Notes under the pieces: model-generated
Seen by the model: the letters and a program-made list of their open reading frames with translations, nothing else
The model's database searches: none
What the model was told of the DNA's origin: nothing
Made by a program: the position numbers and the translations under genes
Part shown: positions 32,817-41,427 of the stretch, in pieces
Numbering within the stretch: position 1 is the first letter of the stretch
Layout: each line of letters opens with the position of its first letter
Source of the DNA: a virus
Length of the DNA: 64,000 nucleotides
Virus record (IMG/VR): IMGVR_UViG_3300028844_007948
Coordinates: 1-64,000 of that record
Strand: one strand, 5' to 3'

Positions 32817-34436
32817 ATGTATAAATATAAAACATTTTTTTCAAGCGAAATACAGGCTTCTACTTTTTCAAAGGATCAGGGGGATAACATATCTAAAGCT
32901 TCCTTGGAGTCTCTGAAATCTTTAATGCCTAATAATATAGATTTAGAAGGTAATATAGATTTACTAGCTGTAGCATTTAATGCTGCGGTCGTAAATGTGT
33001 TCAATAAAAATCATGATGGAATAAATACCGAAACAGCCAAAGCGGTTTCTAAATATTTTATTCACAAGCCTACTAATATAGAACACAAGAAGCAAAAAGT
33101 AGTAGGGCATATTATATCTTCTGGTTATTCAAAATTTGGGACAAATGAAATAATTAAAGCTGAAGATATAGAAGATTCTTACGAACCTTTCAATATAGCA
33201 CTATCTGCATTAGTTTATAAAACAGTCAATTCAGACTTCGCAGATCTTATAGAGAAATCATCGAATCCAGAAGATGGAATGTATAATACAATTTCAGCGA
33301 GCTGGGAAATAGGATTCAATGATTATGCAATAGCAGTAGGGAGCAAAAATTTAAAAGAGGCTGAAATTATAACTGATAAAGTTCATAAAGAAGAATTAAA
33401 AAAATATTTAAAAGCTTTTGATGGAGAGGGATTAATGGATGATGGTACTGAAATTTATAGGCTAGTAGCTGGCGATGTATACCCTTTAGGGATTGGATTT
33501 ACCACCAATCCCGCAGCAAATGTAAAGGGCTTAGTGAATATAGATAAAAAAAAAGAAGAGGTAATACAAGACTCGGAAGCTCAGGAAAAACCAGAAAAAA
33601 TAGAAATTAATTTTAATGATTTTTTAAAAAAAATAATAAATATTAAAAAAAATTCTTCACATACGGAAAAAACGCATGTAATTTCAGACAAACCGAATTT
33701 AATTAAAACCGTTCAAAAAATGGAAACTAAAGAACTAATCGATCAACTCAAGGATACAATCTTAGCATCTAGCTCTGATAAGTTTTCTGAAGAAGCCGTC
33801 GCTAACATCGTTAAAGTAGTATCTGATGCTATCAGAGAAAAGAGCGATGTCTACGTACAAGAAAAGGCTGAATTAGAAAATGAAAAACAAGAAGCTGAAG
33901 CCGCTAAGTTGGAATCTGAAAATAAGATTAAAGAACTTGAGGAAAAATTAACAGCATCTGAAGGAATACTTTCGAAGATTCAAGCAGAGCAAGAAGAAGC
34001 AAAAAGACTTCAAATTTTCAATGATAGAATGAGCTCTATCGATGAGAGTTATGAGTTATCTGATGAAGATAGGAAAATCTTAGCTTCTGAAATTAAAGAT
34101 TTATCGAATGAAGATGAAGCTTTTGCAACATATAATGACAAGTTGCAAGTCATCTACAAGCACAAAAGCAAATCCTTTCTTGAAGAACAAGAAAAAGCTT
34201 TTAATGAAAAAGTTCTAGCAGAAGTAGAAAAAAGAATATCTTCAACTACTGAAGCATCTGAAGCAACCGAATCAGCAGAAGAAGTTGTAGAAGATCAAGT
34301 AGAAGAAGTTCTTGAAAACGTTGAATCAAGCGAGGACATTTCCTCAAACAACGGAGAGTCTACAGAAAAAGAACTATCTTTAGCCGATAAATTTAAATCA
34401 GCTTTCACCAAAGAATCCATAACAATTAAATACTAA
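32817..34436 (+). CDS. Prohead protease-scaffold fusion
   Basis: 539 residues. Residues 1-245 look like a prohead protease, with NIEHKKQKVVGHI (His90) and TISASWEIGF (Ser160/162) as the candidate catalytic pair. Residues 300-480 are a charged coiled coil with strong helical heptads (ENEKQEAEAAKLESENKIKE), typical of a scaffold, and the end is rich in Ser and Glu. An internal ATG (codon 302, base 33720) starts exactly at the scaffold half, where codon use changes from ATA-rich to ATC-rich. A separate scaffold product from this start is likely, as in other phages with nested scaffold genes. Confidence 0.78.
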   Translation: MYKYKTFFSSEIQASTFSKDQGDNISKASLESLKSLMPNNIDLEGNIDLLAVAFNAAVVNVFNKNHDGINTETAKAVSKYFIHKPTNIEHKKQKVVGHIISSGYSKFGTNEIIKAEDIEDSYEPFNIALSALVYKTVNSDFADLIEKSSNPEDGMYNTISASWEIGFNDYAIAVGSKNLKEAEIITDKVHKEELKKYLKAFDGEGLMDDGTEIYRLVAGDVYPLGIGFTTNPAANVKGLVNIDKKKEEVIQDSEAQEKPEKIEINFNDFLKKIINIKKNSSHTEKTHVISDKPNLIKTVQKMETKELIDQLKDTILASSSDKFSEEAVANIVKVVSDAIREKSDVYVQEKAELENEKQEAEAAKLESENKIKELEEKLTASEGILSKIQAEQEEAKRLQIFNDRMSSIDESYELSDEDRKILASEIKDLSNEDEAFATYNDKLQVIYKHKSKSFLEEQEKAFNEKVLAEVEKRISSTTEASEATESAEEVVEDQVEEVLENVESSEDISSNNGESTEKELSLADKFKSAFTKESITIKY

Positions 34437-34442
34437 TAAACC

Positions 34443-35120
34443 ATGGCACACAGACTATTACCTTTTAGACAGTACGACGAGAATGACGTAGTCAATCTCT
34501 TCTCCCTGGACGCTAAGACCTTGAGTTCAGACCTCAAGCTCATGAAGCCAGGCGACGATGATATTAACGCAGACGGAGTTCTTGTTTCCGTAACCAACGG
34601 AAACATGACTGAGAACGATGTTATTGAACTTGGCGAAGACAGCAGATTCGCAAACAACTATAGTTCTCCAGTAGGTCGCAATCCTTATCCTACCAATCCT
34701 CTCAAAGTTGCTCCTGCAGCTTCTGGAGTTAATCCTCTTGGTGTTACTCTTAATCAAACTCTTGCAGTTGACGAGAATGGAGAAAGCTTGCTTTTCAATC
34801 CAATCAAGAAAGACGAGCTTCAAGCTGTTCTTTCTGGTCAAACCGTTCCAGTTTTAGGAAAGGGCATTATTACTGTGCATGAAAATGCCACACATGTAGG
34901 CGCAATTGGAGCTGAAGAAGCAATAATTGGATCAAATGTAATCTGCGGAGGAGAAGGTAAATTCGCATTCTTGGCGGCTCAAGCTGCTGGTGCCAGAACT
35001 CAGAGGATCGGAAAATTGATAGCTACTGGTCACAGAGGCGGAGGACAAGCGAACAGATCTCCAGGGGTCAACGCTGACTTCCAGAGCGGTACCTACTATG
35101 TAATTAATCTAGATTGCTAA
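34443..35120 (+). CDS. Head decoration (capsid cement) protein
   Basis: 225 residues. It lies between protease-scaffold and capsid gene, the usual place for decoration proteins. The middle contains a beta-rich stretch with Gly-rich turns (AHVGAIGAEEAIIGSNVICGG). Codon use is biased toward GAG, AAG, CTC and TTC, as in the capsid gene, which indicates high expression. It starts four bases after the previous stop. Its function is assigned mainly by gene order and composition. Confidence 0.65.
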   Translation: MAHRLLPFRQYDENDVVNLFSLDAKTLSSDLKLMKPGDDDINADGVLVSVTNGNMTENDVIELGEDSRFANNYSSPVGRNPYPTNPLKVAPAASGVNPLGVTLNQTLAVDENGESLLFNPIKKDELQAVLSGQTVPVLGKGIITVHENATHVGAIGAEEAIIGSNVICGGEGKFAFLAAQAAGARTQRIGKLIATGHRGGGQANRSPGVNADFQSGTYYVINLDC

Positions 35121-35150
35121 AATATTAACATTTAACATATAAGTTTTAAA

Positions 35151-36197
35151 ATGAATATTACACTAAAGAGAACCGACGAGCAAATCGAACTAGTCAAGGC
35201 TATGGCCTCCAAGGACAGAGCTGTTTCTTATGAAGCACAACAAGCTCTCGCTGCCTTTATCGGGCCTGTATTGGCTGAGGTAGTAGATAACGCTCCCACT
35301 TTAAGTAACCTGTTTTCCGCTTTTCAATTCGCTGCTGATGACAATCCAAGTATCCCTTTGGATCTTTATCATGATGTAACTGACGACGAGTATATCAAGG
35401 TTTACACTTCTAACACTGCTGGTGGTCTTCCTTCCAGTCATGTTACTCCCACCCATAGTGAGTTAAAGCTCGCTACTTACAGGTTGGAAAGTGCCATTGA
35501 CTTTGATAAGCGTTATGCATCACGTTCAAGACTTGATGTCGTGAGTAAGAGCATGTCTAGACTTGCTCAGGAAATTATGCTTCAACAAGAAGCTGCTTCC
35601 GCAAGCTTGATCATGGGCACCATCTCTGACAACGAGAACAAGTGCTATACCACGACTGAGGTTGGCGCCACTCTTGATATGGACGACTTTAATGCCCTTC
35701 TTACCAAGGCCAAAAGAAACAATCCTGCATGGAATGCTGGTACTCCTGAGCGTAGCCGTGGAATTACCGATCTTATTGTTTCTCCAGAGGTTGTTCAACA
35801 ATTGAGATCTTTTGCTTACAATCCAATTTCAACCACGGGTGATTTTATTCCTGCTAGCGATGCTACAAGAAACACCTTGTTCTCACAAGCTGGAATGACT
35901 GAGTTCTTTGGAATTTCCATCATGGAGATTTACGAGCTAGGACCAAACCAAAAATACCAACAAGTAGCTAAAAAGCTAATTGGCGGTCATGCTACAAATG
36001 ATTTCGCTCTTGCTCTTGACAGAAGTCGTGAGTCTATGCTTCGTGCAGTTGCTGTTGATGCTGAGTCAGGAACTTCCTTGACTGTTAATGCTGACGATCA
36101 GTACGTTACCAGACAAAAGAAGATCGGTTACTATACCGAACTTGAAGAAGGTCGTACTATCATCAACGATAGCGCAATCATCGGTTTGGGTATCTAA
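35151..36197 (+). CDS. Major capsid protein
   Basis: 348 residues. The first 60 residues are helical, followed by FQFAADDNPSIPLDLYHDV and alternating beta strands as in an HK97-type capsid. The gene has the strongest codon bias of the window (GAG, CTT, GGT, CGT), as expected for an abundant protein. It is followed by a strong terminator. The protein has no obvious scaffold-like N-terminus, which fits with a separate scaffold in the previous fusion gene. Confidence 0.82.
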   Translation: MNITLKRTDEQIELVKAMASKDRAVSYEAQQALAAFIGPVLAEVVDNAPTLSNLFSAFQFAADDNPSIPLDLYHDVTDDEYIKVYTSNTAGGLPSSHVTPTHSELKLATYRLESAIDFDKRYASRSRLDVVSKSMSRLAQEIMLQQEAASASLIMGTISDNENKCYTTTEVGATLDMDDFNALLTKAKRNNPAWNAGTPERSRGITDLIVSPEVVQQLRSFAYNPISTTGDFIPASDATRNTLFSQAGMTEFFGISIMEIYELGPNQKYQQVAKKLIGGHATNDFALALDRSRESMLRAVAVDAESGTSLTVNADDQYVTRQKKIGYYTELEEGRTIINDSAIIGLGI

Positions 36198-36220
36198 AAA
36201 TACTCAATTGAGTTTAGAAA

Positions 36221-36254
36221 ACGCGGTAGCTTTCGAGTTACCGCGTTTTTTTTT
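36221..36254 (+). terminator. Rho-independent terminator after the capsid gene
   Basis: An 11-bp stem (36221-36231 with 36236-36246, one G-T pair) with a TTCG tetraloop is followed by nine T. It would isolate the head genes from the connector genes. A 12-bp palindrome ACTCAATTGAGT lies just before it. Confidence 0.94.
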
Positions 36255-36274
36255 GGATTTTTTTTGATGAAAAA

Positions 36275-36284
36275 GTATAATATA
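36275..36284 (+). promoter_or_regulatory. GTATAAT-type promoter-like element
   Basis: GTATAATATA lies 42 bases upstream of the ATG at 36326, directly after the terminator. It has A for G at the third position relative to the shared element, and also resembles an ordinary -10 TATAAT box. Confidence 0.45.
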
Positions 36285-36325
36285 TTGTGTAGATATATTG
36301 TACACATGCCAACCATTTAAATATC

Positions 36326-36718
36326 ATGCCTAGAAAAAAAACAACCACCACAAAGAAAAGAGTAAAGAAGGAAATAGAATTTGCAGACGGCAAAGTTGAA
36401 GACGAAAAACACGCTCTATCTAAAGACATAGAAGAAATTTTAATGCCATCGAAAAATCCTTTCGGAACAAACTCTCAGGAAGAATTAGATGAAAGCCTGG
36501 AGGGAATGAACCTCAGGCAAATGCAAGAACTTGCGGTAAAGGCTAGTGTATTTCCTTCTGGGAACAAAACCACTCTTAAGAGAAAAATTAAAAAAGAATT
36601 TTCAGTAAAATTTGGAACTAAAGATGGGTCTAGGAAGTACAACTTCCCAACAGAATCCCCGCTGGTAAAAGACGAACAAGTTGCAAAAAGCGTACTAGAA
36701 ATATTAAATAAAAGATGA
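36326..36718 (+). CDS. Small basic protein with SAP-like domain
   Basis: 130 residues. A basic N-terminus (MPRKKTTTTKKRVKK) is followed by a SAP- or Rho-N-like helical motif around residues 56-92 (LEGMNLRQMQELAVKAS, then NKTTLKRKIKKEF), a fold that binds nucleic acid. The end (KSVLEILNKR) is helical. It may contact DNA in or at the head. Its stop overlaps the next start by 4 bases (ATGA). The family cannot be confirmed without a search. Confidence 0.55.
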   Translation: MPRKKTTTTKKRVKKEIEFADGKVEDEKHALSKDIEEILMPSKNPFGTNSQEELDESLEGMNLRQMQELAVKASVFPSGNKTTLKRKIKKEFSVKFGTKDGSRKYNFPTESPLVKDEQVAKSVLEILNKR

Positions 36719-37233
36719 GCTATAGCTTTGACCATTCGGTCAATGAAATCGGCAACTTAGCATCAGGAATATACAAATTTGATTTCGACGAAAATAGTCA
36801 ATTTGTAAACCCTAGTTATCTTTCTGGTTGGTTGCAGAATAATATTGGCGAACTAAATGTTCTTACCCACACTAATTATAGTGGGGTGAATCCTGGCATG
36901 GGAAGCCAAGAACAAAGTATATATAGGCATATCTTTTTACGCGATTACTACAAGAAGTTGGGAAGAAAAGCTTTATTAGGGGTGAGTTATATTCCTTCAT
37001 CTCAATCAGGATCAGGAGAAGTTGTAACATCAGATTGGACAGAACTAAGAGAAGGAGATAGTGTAATTAAGAGGAAGGCTATGCTAGCAAGTCCTTCAGA
37101 AAAAATCACCACATCAAGGCAATACACCCAGCTTTCTAATGAATCAGCAAATGAATTAGAAAAATTATTATACAAGTATAATATATCAAAAGGCGGGCCA
37201 AGGCAGGTAGCAGGAAAAGACTCTCCTGCTTAA
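36715..37233 (+). CDS. Hypothetical head-tail connector candidate
   Basis: 172 residues. It begins MSYSFDHSVNEIGNLASGIY and carries aromatic, helix-forming stretches such as YRHIFLRDYYKKLGRKAL. The tail TTSRQYTQLSNESANELEKL is helical. No family recognised. Its place between a capsid gene and the tail set suggests a connector or adaptor. It ends convergently with the minus-strand gene at 37230, with a 4-base overlap. Confidence 0.55.
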   Translation: MSYSFDHSVNEIGNLASGIYKFDFDENSQFVNPSYLSGWLQNNIGELNVLTHTNYSGVNPGMGSQEQSIYRHIFLRDYYKKLGRKALLGVSYIPSSQSGSGEVVTSDWTELREGDSVIKRKAMLASPSEKITTSRQYTQLSNESANELEKLLYKYNISKGGPRQVAGKDSPA

Positions 37234-38219
37234 GAAAGATCCATAAGATCTTTCATGTTAAGGCTACCCCCTTTTTTTCTCGCAGCTTCAGAAAGTGAGC
37301 TTCCAGATTTAATGGAAGTTTTTTCGACTCCCATGTATTCGTAATCTTCTGCGGTTGCGCCAAAAACAGTAGAGGCTCCATCTTTATTTAAATGCTCTTT
37401 CATTTTCTCTCTACTTTTAGAGTTGCTTGAAAAATCTAATAATGCCGCTGGATCTTTTCTTATTTTTTCGGGGATATCTTGGTTGTTATCGAATATATTT
37501 TTAAAAACTCTACTGTAAGTTAGTATAGATAACTGGTTATTAGTTAAATCAATTGCAGACTTACCAAAAAAACTATGTGGGCCGTCAGCCATATACATAA
37601 ATGGAAAAAAGAATTCCTCTAAAATTATTTTTTGTATATTTTCCTCGCTGACAGATTTTACAACAGAATTATTTATTTCTGTTAGCTCTTTTATTTCACT
37701 GTAAGATAAGCTTGCAAAAAAATCATCAGACAAATATTTAGTTTTAAGATCTTTATCTTTGTAAAAACAATTTATGATAAAGTAATCATTTATTTGTTTG
37801 GAAGAATAACTTTCTGCAGTATTTCCAAGTATAGATTGCCTCTCAGACAATTTATTATTTAATTTTCCCTGCTCTTCATCGATTATTTTTTGATGAGCAT
37901 CTCTTTCTGATTTTAAATTTAAATTAGATTTTGTTTTTAATAAGTTATCTATAAAAATTTCTTGACCATCTATAAATGACTCATCTTTTTCTGACCAAAT
38001 ATCATTTTCTATAGCTTCCTCTAAGCATTTTTTCTCAGTTTGCAGACCTCTTCCTATAGCTTTCTTTAAGAAAAGGTCTTGCTTTTCATTGATGTCTATG
38101 TAATCGTTTGCATGGAGGTGCTTTACATAAACTTCCTCTTTTTTGTAATAAGATTTGCTATACCCTAGGCAAACATCTCTAAATATTTTTCTGTAGAAGT
38201 AATCGTCTTTCTCATACAT
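37230..38219 (-). CDS. Hypothetical protein (329 aa) in the reversed trio
   Basis: 329 residues, helix-rich and charged, with several KKAIGRGLQTEKKC-like and KSRSKE-like stretches. The C-terminus ends ARKKGGSLNMKDLMDLS. No domain recognised. The start overlaps the upstream stop by 8 bases (ATGTATGA), so it is translationally coupled. A tail assembly chaperone-like or measuring role is possible because it lies beside tail genes. Confidence 0.5.
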   Translation of the reverse strand: MYEKDDYFYRKIFRDVCLGYSKSYYKKEEVYVKHLHANDYIDINEKQDLFLKKAIGRGLQTEKKCLEEAIENDIWSEKDESFIDGQEIFIDNLLKTKSNLNLKSERDAHQKIIDEEQGKLNNKLSERQSILGNTAESYSSKQINDYFIINCFYKDKDLKTKYLSDDFFASLSYSEIKELTEINNSVVKSVSEENIQKIILEEFFFPFMYMADGPHSFFGKSAIDLTNNQLSILTYSRVFKNIFDNNQDIPEKIRKDPAALLDFSSNSKSREKMKEHLNKDGASTVFGATAEDYEYMGVEKTSIKSGSSLSEAARKKGGSLNMKDLMDLS

Positions 38220-38973
38220 TTCCAGAGTCTATATCGTCATTCAAACTATCGAAATCTTCTTTTGACGCGTTAGCACTGAAATACCAAAAACTTAATACAG
38301 ATAAAAGTTTATCTTTAACAAGGTCAAAGATTTCATGGCCGTTTTCATCAATATCATAATATTGTTCTATTTTATCTTGAACTTCTTCTCCGTTAAAGAA
38401 TGGCTTAGCATCAAGATCTTCGTCTTCTTGATAAAAAGACAAATGGACTAAATACCACAATATAACTTTATTTTGAGCTTTGCTGTCTGCGGTATGATTA
38501 AAAAGCGAAGAGTAAGATGTTTCCATGTCTACTATATCCCTCCTCTTTTCTGCCATTTCACCTAAGAGGTTACTTAACTTTTTTTCATCCTTATCATCCT
38601 TTTTTGGCTTGGAGGAAAGCCTGCTGTATCTATTTTGGAGATCTCCAAGTTCGCTATACCTTCGAGTTAGAAGTTTGGCATCATCTTCTGTTAGAAGGCC
38701 TCCTGTGTCACTATATTTTTTAGCTAGCATTGCTTTTGTAAGAATGCCCCTCTTAATGCATTTACTCATCTCAATGCTATATTCAATGTCAGCTTCTTCT
38801 AAATCTCTTCTATTTGGCTCTTTCAATATAATTTTAACTGGTACTGGCTTCTTTTTGGTTTCCTCAACGGAGTATTCTTCCATCTTGCCAGTTTCTTTAT
38901 TCTTTCTTTTCTTTGTTACTGATTCTGTGACGTCTCTTTCGACATCAACACTGAAGCTATATATTTCTTTCAT
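38212..38973 (-). CDS. Possible tail assembly chaperone-like protein
   Basis: 253 residues. It has the helical and charged style of phage tail assembly chaperones: KIILKEPNRRDLEEADIEYS, then KCIKRGILTKAMLAKKYSD and a long charged helix around residues 110-160, ending with FSFWYFSANASKEDF-like segments. I recall similarly organised marine phage proteins annotated as tail chaperones. No slippery heptamer is seen at the overlap with the next gene, so a classic frameshift pair is not supported. Reversed orientation relative to the tail genes is unusual. Confidence 0.45.
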   Translation of the reverse strand: MKEIYSFSVDVERDVTESVTKKRKNKETGKMEEYSVEETKKKPVPVKIILKEPNRRDLEEADIEYSIEMSKCIKRGILTKAMLAKKYSDTGGLLTEDDAKLLTRRYSELGDLQNRYSRLSSKPKKDDKDEKKLSNLLGEMAEKRRDIVDMETSYSSLFNHTADSKAQNKVILWYLVHLSFYQEDEDLDAKPFFNGEEVQDKIEQYYDIDENGHEIFDLVKDKLLSVLSFWYFSANASKEDFDSLNDDIDSGNV

Positions 38974-38984
38974 ATTGATAGATG

Positions 38985-39290
38985 TTACTCGTAATAATTA
39001 TTGAATTTAAAATGCACTATGAATTTGTCAAGATCTTCATTTTGATTCCTTAAGGAATCGTTCCCCATATCTAATACTCTTTTTCTTAAGTATTGCATTT
39101 TCTTGAAATCAAAATAATTAGCTTGGTCAATCAGTGCGTGATATTTTTCAGGTAAAGAGATTTTTAATTTAGTAAAATGTATATTATGGTCTTCGTTCAA
39201 ATCTTCAAGTAGATGAAGGAAGCTTTTAAATAAACCTTTAACATGCTTTTCATATCTATCCTGAAGTATTTCCTTGTCTTTATCACTCAT
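38985..39290 (-). CDS. Hypothetical small protein (101 aa) in the reversed trio
   Basis: 101 residues, charged and helical, with an acidic N-terminal region (MSDKDKEILQDRYEKHVK). No motif recognised. It is first in the minus-strand trio, 11 bases ahead of the 253-residue gene. Its start faces the plus-strand promoter-like element at 39339 across a short AT-rich gap. Confidence 0.45.
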   Translation of the reverse strand: MSDKDKEILQDRYEKHVKGLFKSFLHLLEDLNEDHNIHFTKLKISLPEKYHALIDQANYFDFKKMQYLRKRVLDMGNDSLRNQNEDLDKFIVHFKFNNYYE

Positions 39291-39338
39291 GATACAATTA
39301 AGATATTATATTTTAATAAATATTTTTTTCTATAAAAA

Positions 39339-39348
39339 GTGTAATTTA
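39339..39348 (+). promoter_or_regulatory. GTGTAAT-type promoter-like element
   Basis: GTGTAATTTA lies 20 bases before the start of the ATG at 39359, after an AT-rich stretch. It is one of the exact copies of the shared seven-base core. Confidence 0.55.
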
Positions 39349-39358
39349 TATTTAAGAC

Positions 39359-39817
39359 ATGCCTAATTTGATACCAGATTCCGAGAAACAGGCTTTACAG
39401 CAGGCTTTCAATGATATACATGATACCTTTTCTAGGCCAGTCTACTACATAAAAGAAGCTAAAACTGTAGTACTACAAACAAGCCCTTCGTTCAATTCTA
39501 TTTATAGCCAAGGAGCGTCGTTAAAAAAATCAATTAAAAAAACAATTAATTCTGGCCAGTTCAATGCTAGAATAACATATGACACAGATAAAGCTAATTC
39601 TTACTTGAATGACCCTGAGATAGATTCTCAATTAAAATTAAGACTCCCCGACGGATATGTTAGAATAAAAGTTGACTCCAGTGGATATAATATAATTAAG
39701 GAAACAAAGAGGGTTTTATTTGATGAAAGAACTTTTTCTATAGAAAGCGATGTCCGCCCTCACGGTCTTTTTTCACCCAGCTATTATACTTTCTTTTTAC
39801 TACCTACCGAAAAATAA
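39359..39817 (+). CDS. Head-closure/neck candidate
   Basis: 152 residues. The N-terminal helix and FNDIHDTFSRPVYYIKEAKTV resemble head-closure proteins by position, then the rest is beta-rich, with RLPDGYVRIKVDSSGYNI. Gene order (after capsid, before tail tube) supports a neck role, but I see no decisive motif. It ends one base before the next start. Confidence 0.5.
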   Translation: MPNLIPDSEKQALQQAFNDIHDTFSRPVYYIKEAKTVVLQTSPSFNSIYSQGASLKKSIKKTINSGQFNARITYDTDKANSYLNDPEIDSQLKLRLPDGYVRIKVDSSGYNIIKETKRVLFDERTFSIESDVRPHGLFSPSYYTFFLLPTEK

Positions 39818-39818
39818 G

Positions 39819-40466
39819 ATGATATCTAGCAGTGTAATTAGATCTATAAATTCTCAACTACAAAGAGAGATAGGAGCCAAAGTAGAAGCTATAGTAATAA
39901 AAGAATTTGAAGCAATTAAGCGACAAATGATAGATGAATTTGAAAATCATTTAATAACAAGAGAAATAGAAGCGGGAGAATCCTCTAGTAATATTAGCGG
40001 CACTCTTAGTGGTTATGGAAATTTATTTACATTTATAGGTTTTCAAGAAGGGGATAGTCCATTATCGGAAGTGAGAAGAAGATTGGAGGCAACATCTATA
40101 AGGAAGACTTCTTATCGAGCAGGTAAATGGGAATTCATAACAACAGAGCCGACTAAAGAGGAGTTATTCTCAATGACACCATTGCCTTGGGCAAGCGGAA
40201 GAAGCTGGATAGACGGAATAGAAACTGGCTTATCTGGACTAGGTTATTATTTATACATAAGAGGTAAAGATTTAAAAGGATCGAGGTCTGGACCTGCAAT
40301 ACAGCTAAAAGGCGGAAAGAAATCAGATTCAGCTTTTGGTGGAGATTCTACAGGTGGAGCAATTAAAAACCAGAGATCCAGGTACAAGAGAGTCTCTTAT
40401 ATGTCAAAGATTTTAAGAAATTTCAATGCGAAAACTTTAGCTTTAACAAAAAGGGCTATAACATGA
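39819..40466 (+). CDS. Neck or tail-completion candidate
   Basis: 215 residues from ATG 39819. I prefer this start over an upstream alternative at 39750, because it follows the previous stop by one base and avoids a long overlap. The first 60 residues are a strong helix (SINSQLQREIGAKVEAIVIK) and the middle is Gly/Ser-rich. The C-terminus is basic. No family recognised; it sits where HK97 gp10-type and tail-completion proteins are usually encoded. It overlaps the next gene by 4 bases. Confidence 0.55.
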   Translation: MISSSVIRSINSQLQREIGAKVEAIVIKEFEAIKRQMIDEFENHLITREIEAGESSSNISGTLSGYGNLFTFIGFQEGDSPLSEVRRRLEATSIRKTSYRAGKWEFITTEPTKEELFSMTPLPWASGRSWIDGIETGLSGLGYYLYIRGKDLKGSRSGPAIQLKGGKKSDSAFGGDSTGGAIKNQRSRYKRVSYMSKILRNFNAKTLALTKRAIT

Positions 40467-41323
40467 AGCCTAATTTCGCGCATGAAGCTACGACCAGTTT
40501 CTCGATGTGGTTTGAACATCACCTAGTGGAGCATGGAGAAGCATTCGAAAACAAAACTGGAATTTTGTATTATGTTGAGGACGAAAGGCTTCCCGATGGT
40601 TTCTTTAGGTACAGTAGTCCATACAAACAATGGGTAACAGAAAGCGGTGCAGGGGGAGCATTTGTACCAACTGGAATATCTGGATCTAACGGAATAATAG
40701 AGAAAAACAATAAAAGCGATGGATATTTTATAGACTTTAATAACGGAGGAATTGTTGTAACAGGAGATTCCGCATCAGACTCAATGAATCTAAGTGGAGC
40801 ATTCTCCGTTAAAGAGTTTAATATTTATAATACTAATGAGACAGAAGAATCTTTAGTAATCGAAAATAAGTTTGTAGCAAATAGTAGATTCTCTATACCA
40901 GAAAGTGGGATCGCTCCATATGACATGGTCACCCCTGCTGTTTTTATAAATAATGAATATATGGAAAACACTCCTTATGCATTTGGGGGTGAAGATAAAA
41001 CCACAGTAAGTTTCAAGTCAGTAGTTCTTGCGGAGAATTTATACCAATTAGATGGAATACTATCTTTGTTTTCTGATACAAGGAATGTATGCTTTCCTAA
41101 AATGAATTTTGAAGACTATCCTATAAACGAATATGGAGACCTGAAGACTGGAAAATACTCATACAAGGAATTGGTTTTACAGAAAGGAAGTAACCTTTTT
41201 AATATAGAAAGAGCTGTTACATCTAAGATAAGTGAGAACGTTAGAACTAAGATATCGCCTTCACTTTATGTAGGATTTATTGATTTTGAAATATCTCAAC
41301 CCAGATTTCCTAGGATTTATTAA
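40463..41323 (+). CDS. Virion protein of unknown function (tail completion or adaptor candidate)
   Basis: 286 residues, beta-rich, starting MKPNFAHEATTSFSMWFEHH. Features include Gly-rich stretches such as ESGAGGAFVPTGISGS and a final SLYVGFIDFEISQPRFPR. It lies between the neck and tail-tube genes and is followed by a 104-base AT-rich gap. No motif allows a firmer call. Confidence 0.55.
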   Translation: MKPNFAHEATTSFSMWFEHHLVEHGEAFENKTGILYYVEDERLPDGFFRYSSPYKQWVTESGAGGAFVPTGISGSNGIIEKNNKSDGYFIDFNNGGIVVTGDSASDSMNLSGAFSVKEFNIYNTNETEESLVIENKFVANSRFSIPESGIAPYDMVTPAVFINNEYMENTPYAFGGEDKTTVSFKSVVLAENLYQLDGILSLFSDTRNVCFPKMNFEDYPINEYGDLKTGKYSYKELVLQKGSNLFNIERAVTSKISENVRTKISPSLYVGFIDFEISQPRFPRIY

Positions 41324-41427
41324 TTTTAATAAAAATAAAAAAATTTTCACATTATATTATATTTAATGTAATTTAGAATGAACCCAATTTGTCAAAATAT
41401 CAACATTAATTAACAACTTTAAAAATC

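Noticed and set aside
38212-38219. Programmed frameshift between the 253- and 329-residue minus-strand genes
   Set aside because: The overlap ATGTATGA is an ordinary start/stop coupling, and no slippery heptamer lies before the stop.
38525-39004. Long plus-strand open frame antisense to the reversed trio
   Set aside because: Its product is rich in Ser, Leu and Phe as expected for the antisense of a charged helical gene. The minus-strand protein is much more natural.
39750-39818. Earlier start for the 39819 gene
   Set aside because: It would overlap the upstream gene by 68 bases, and the ATG at 39819 follows the upstream stop by one base.
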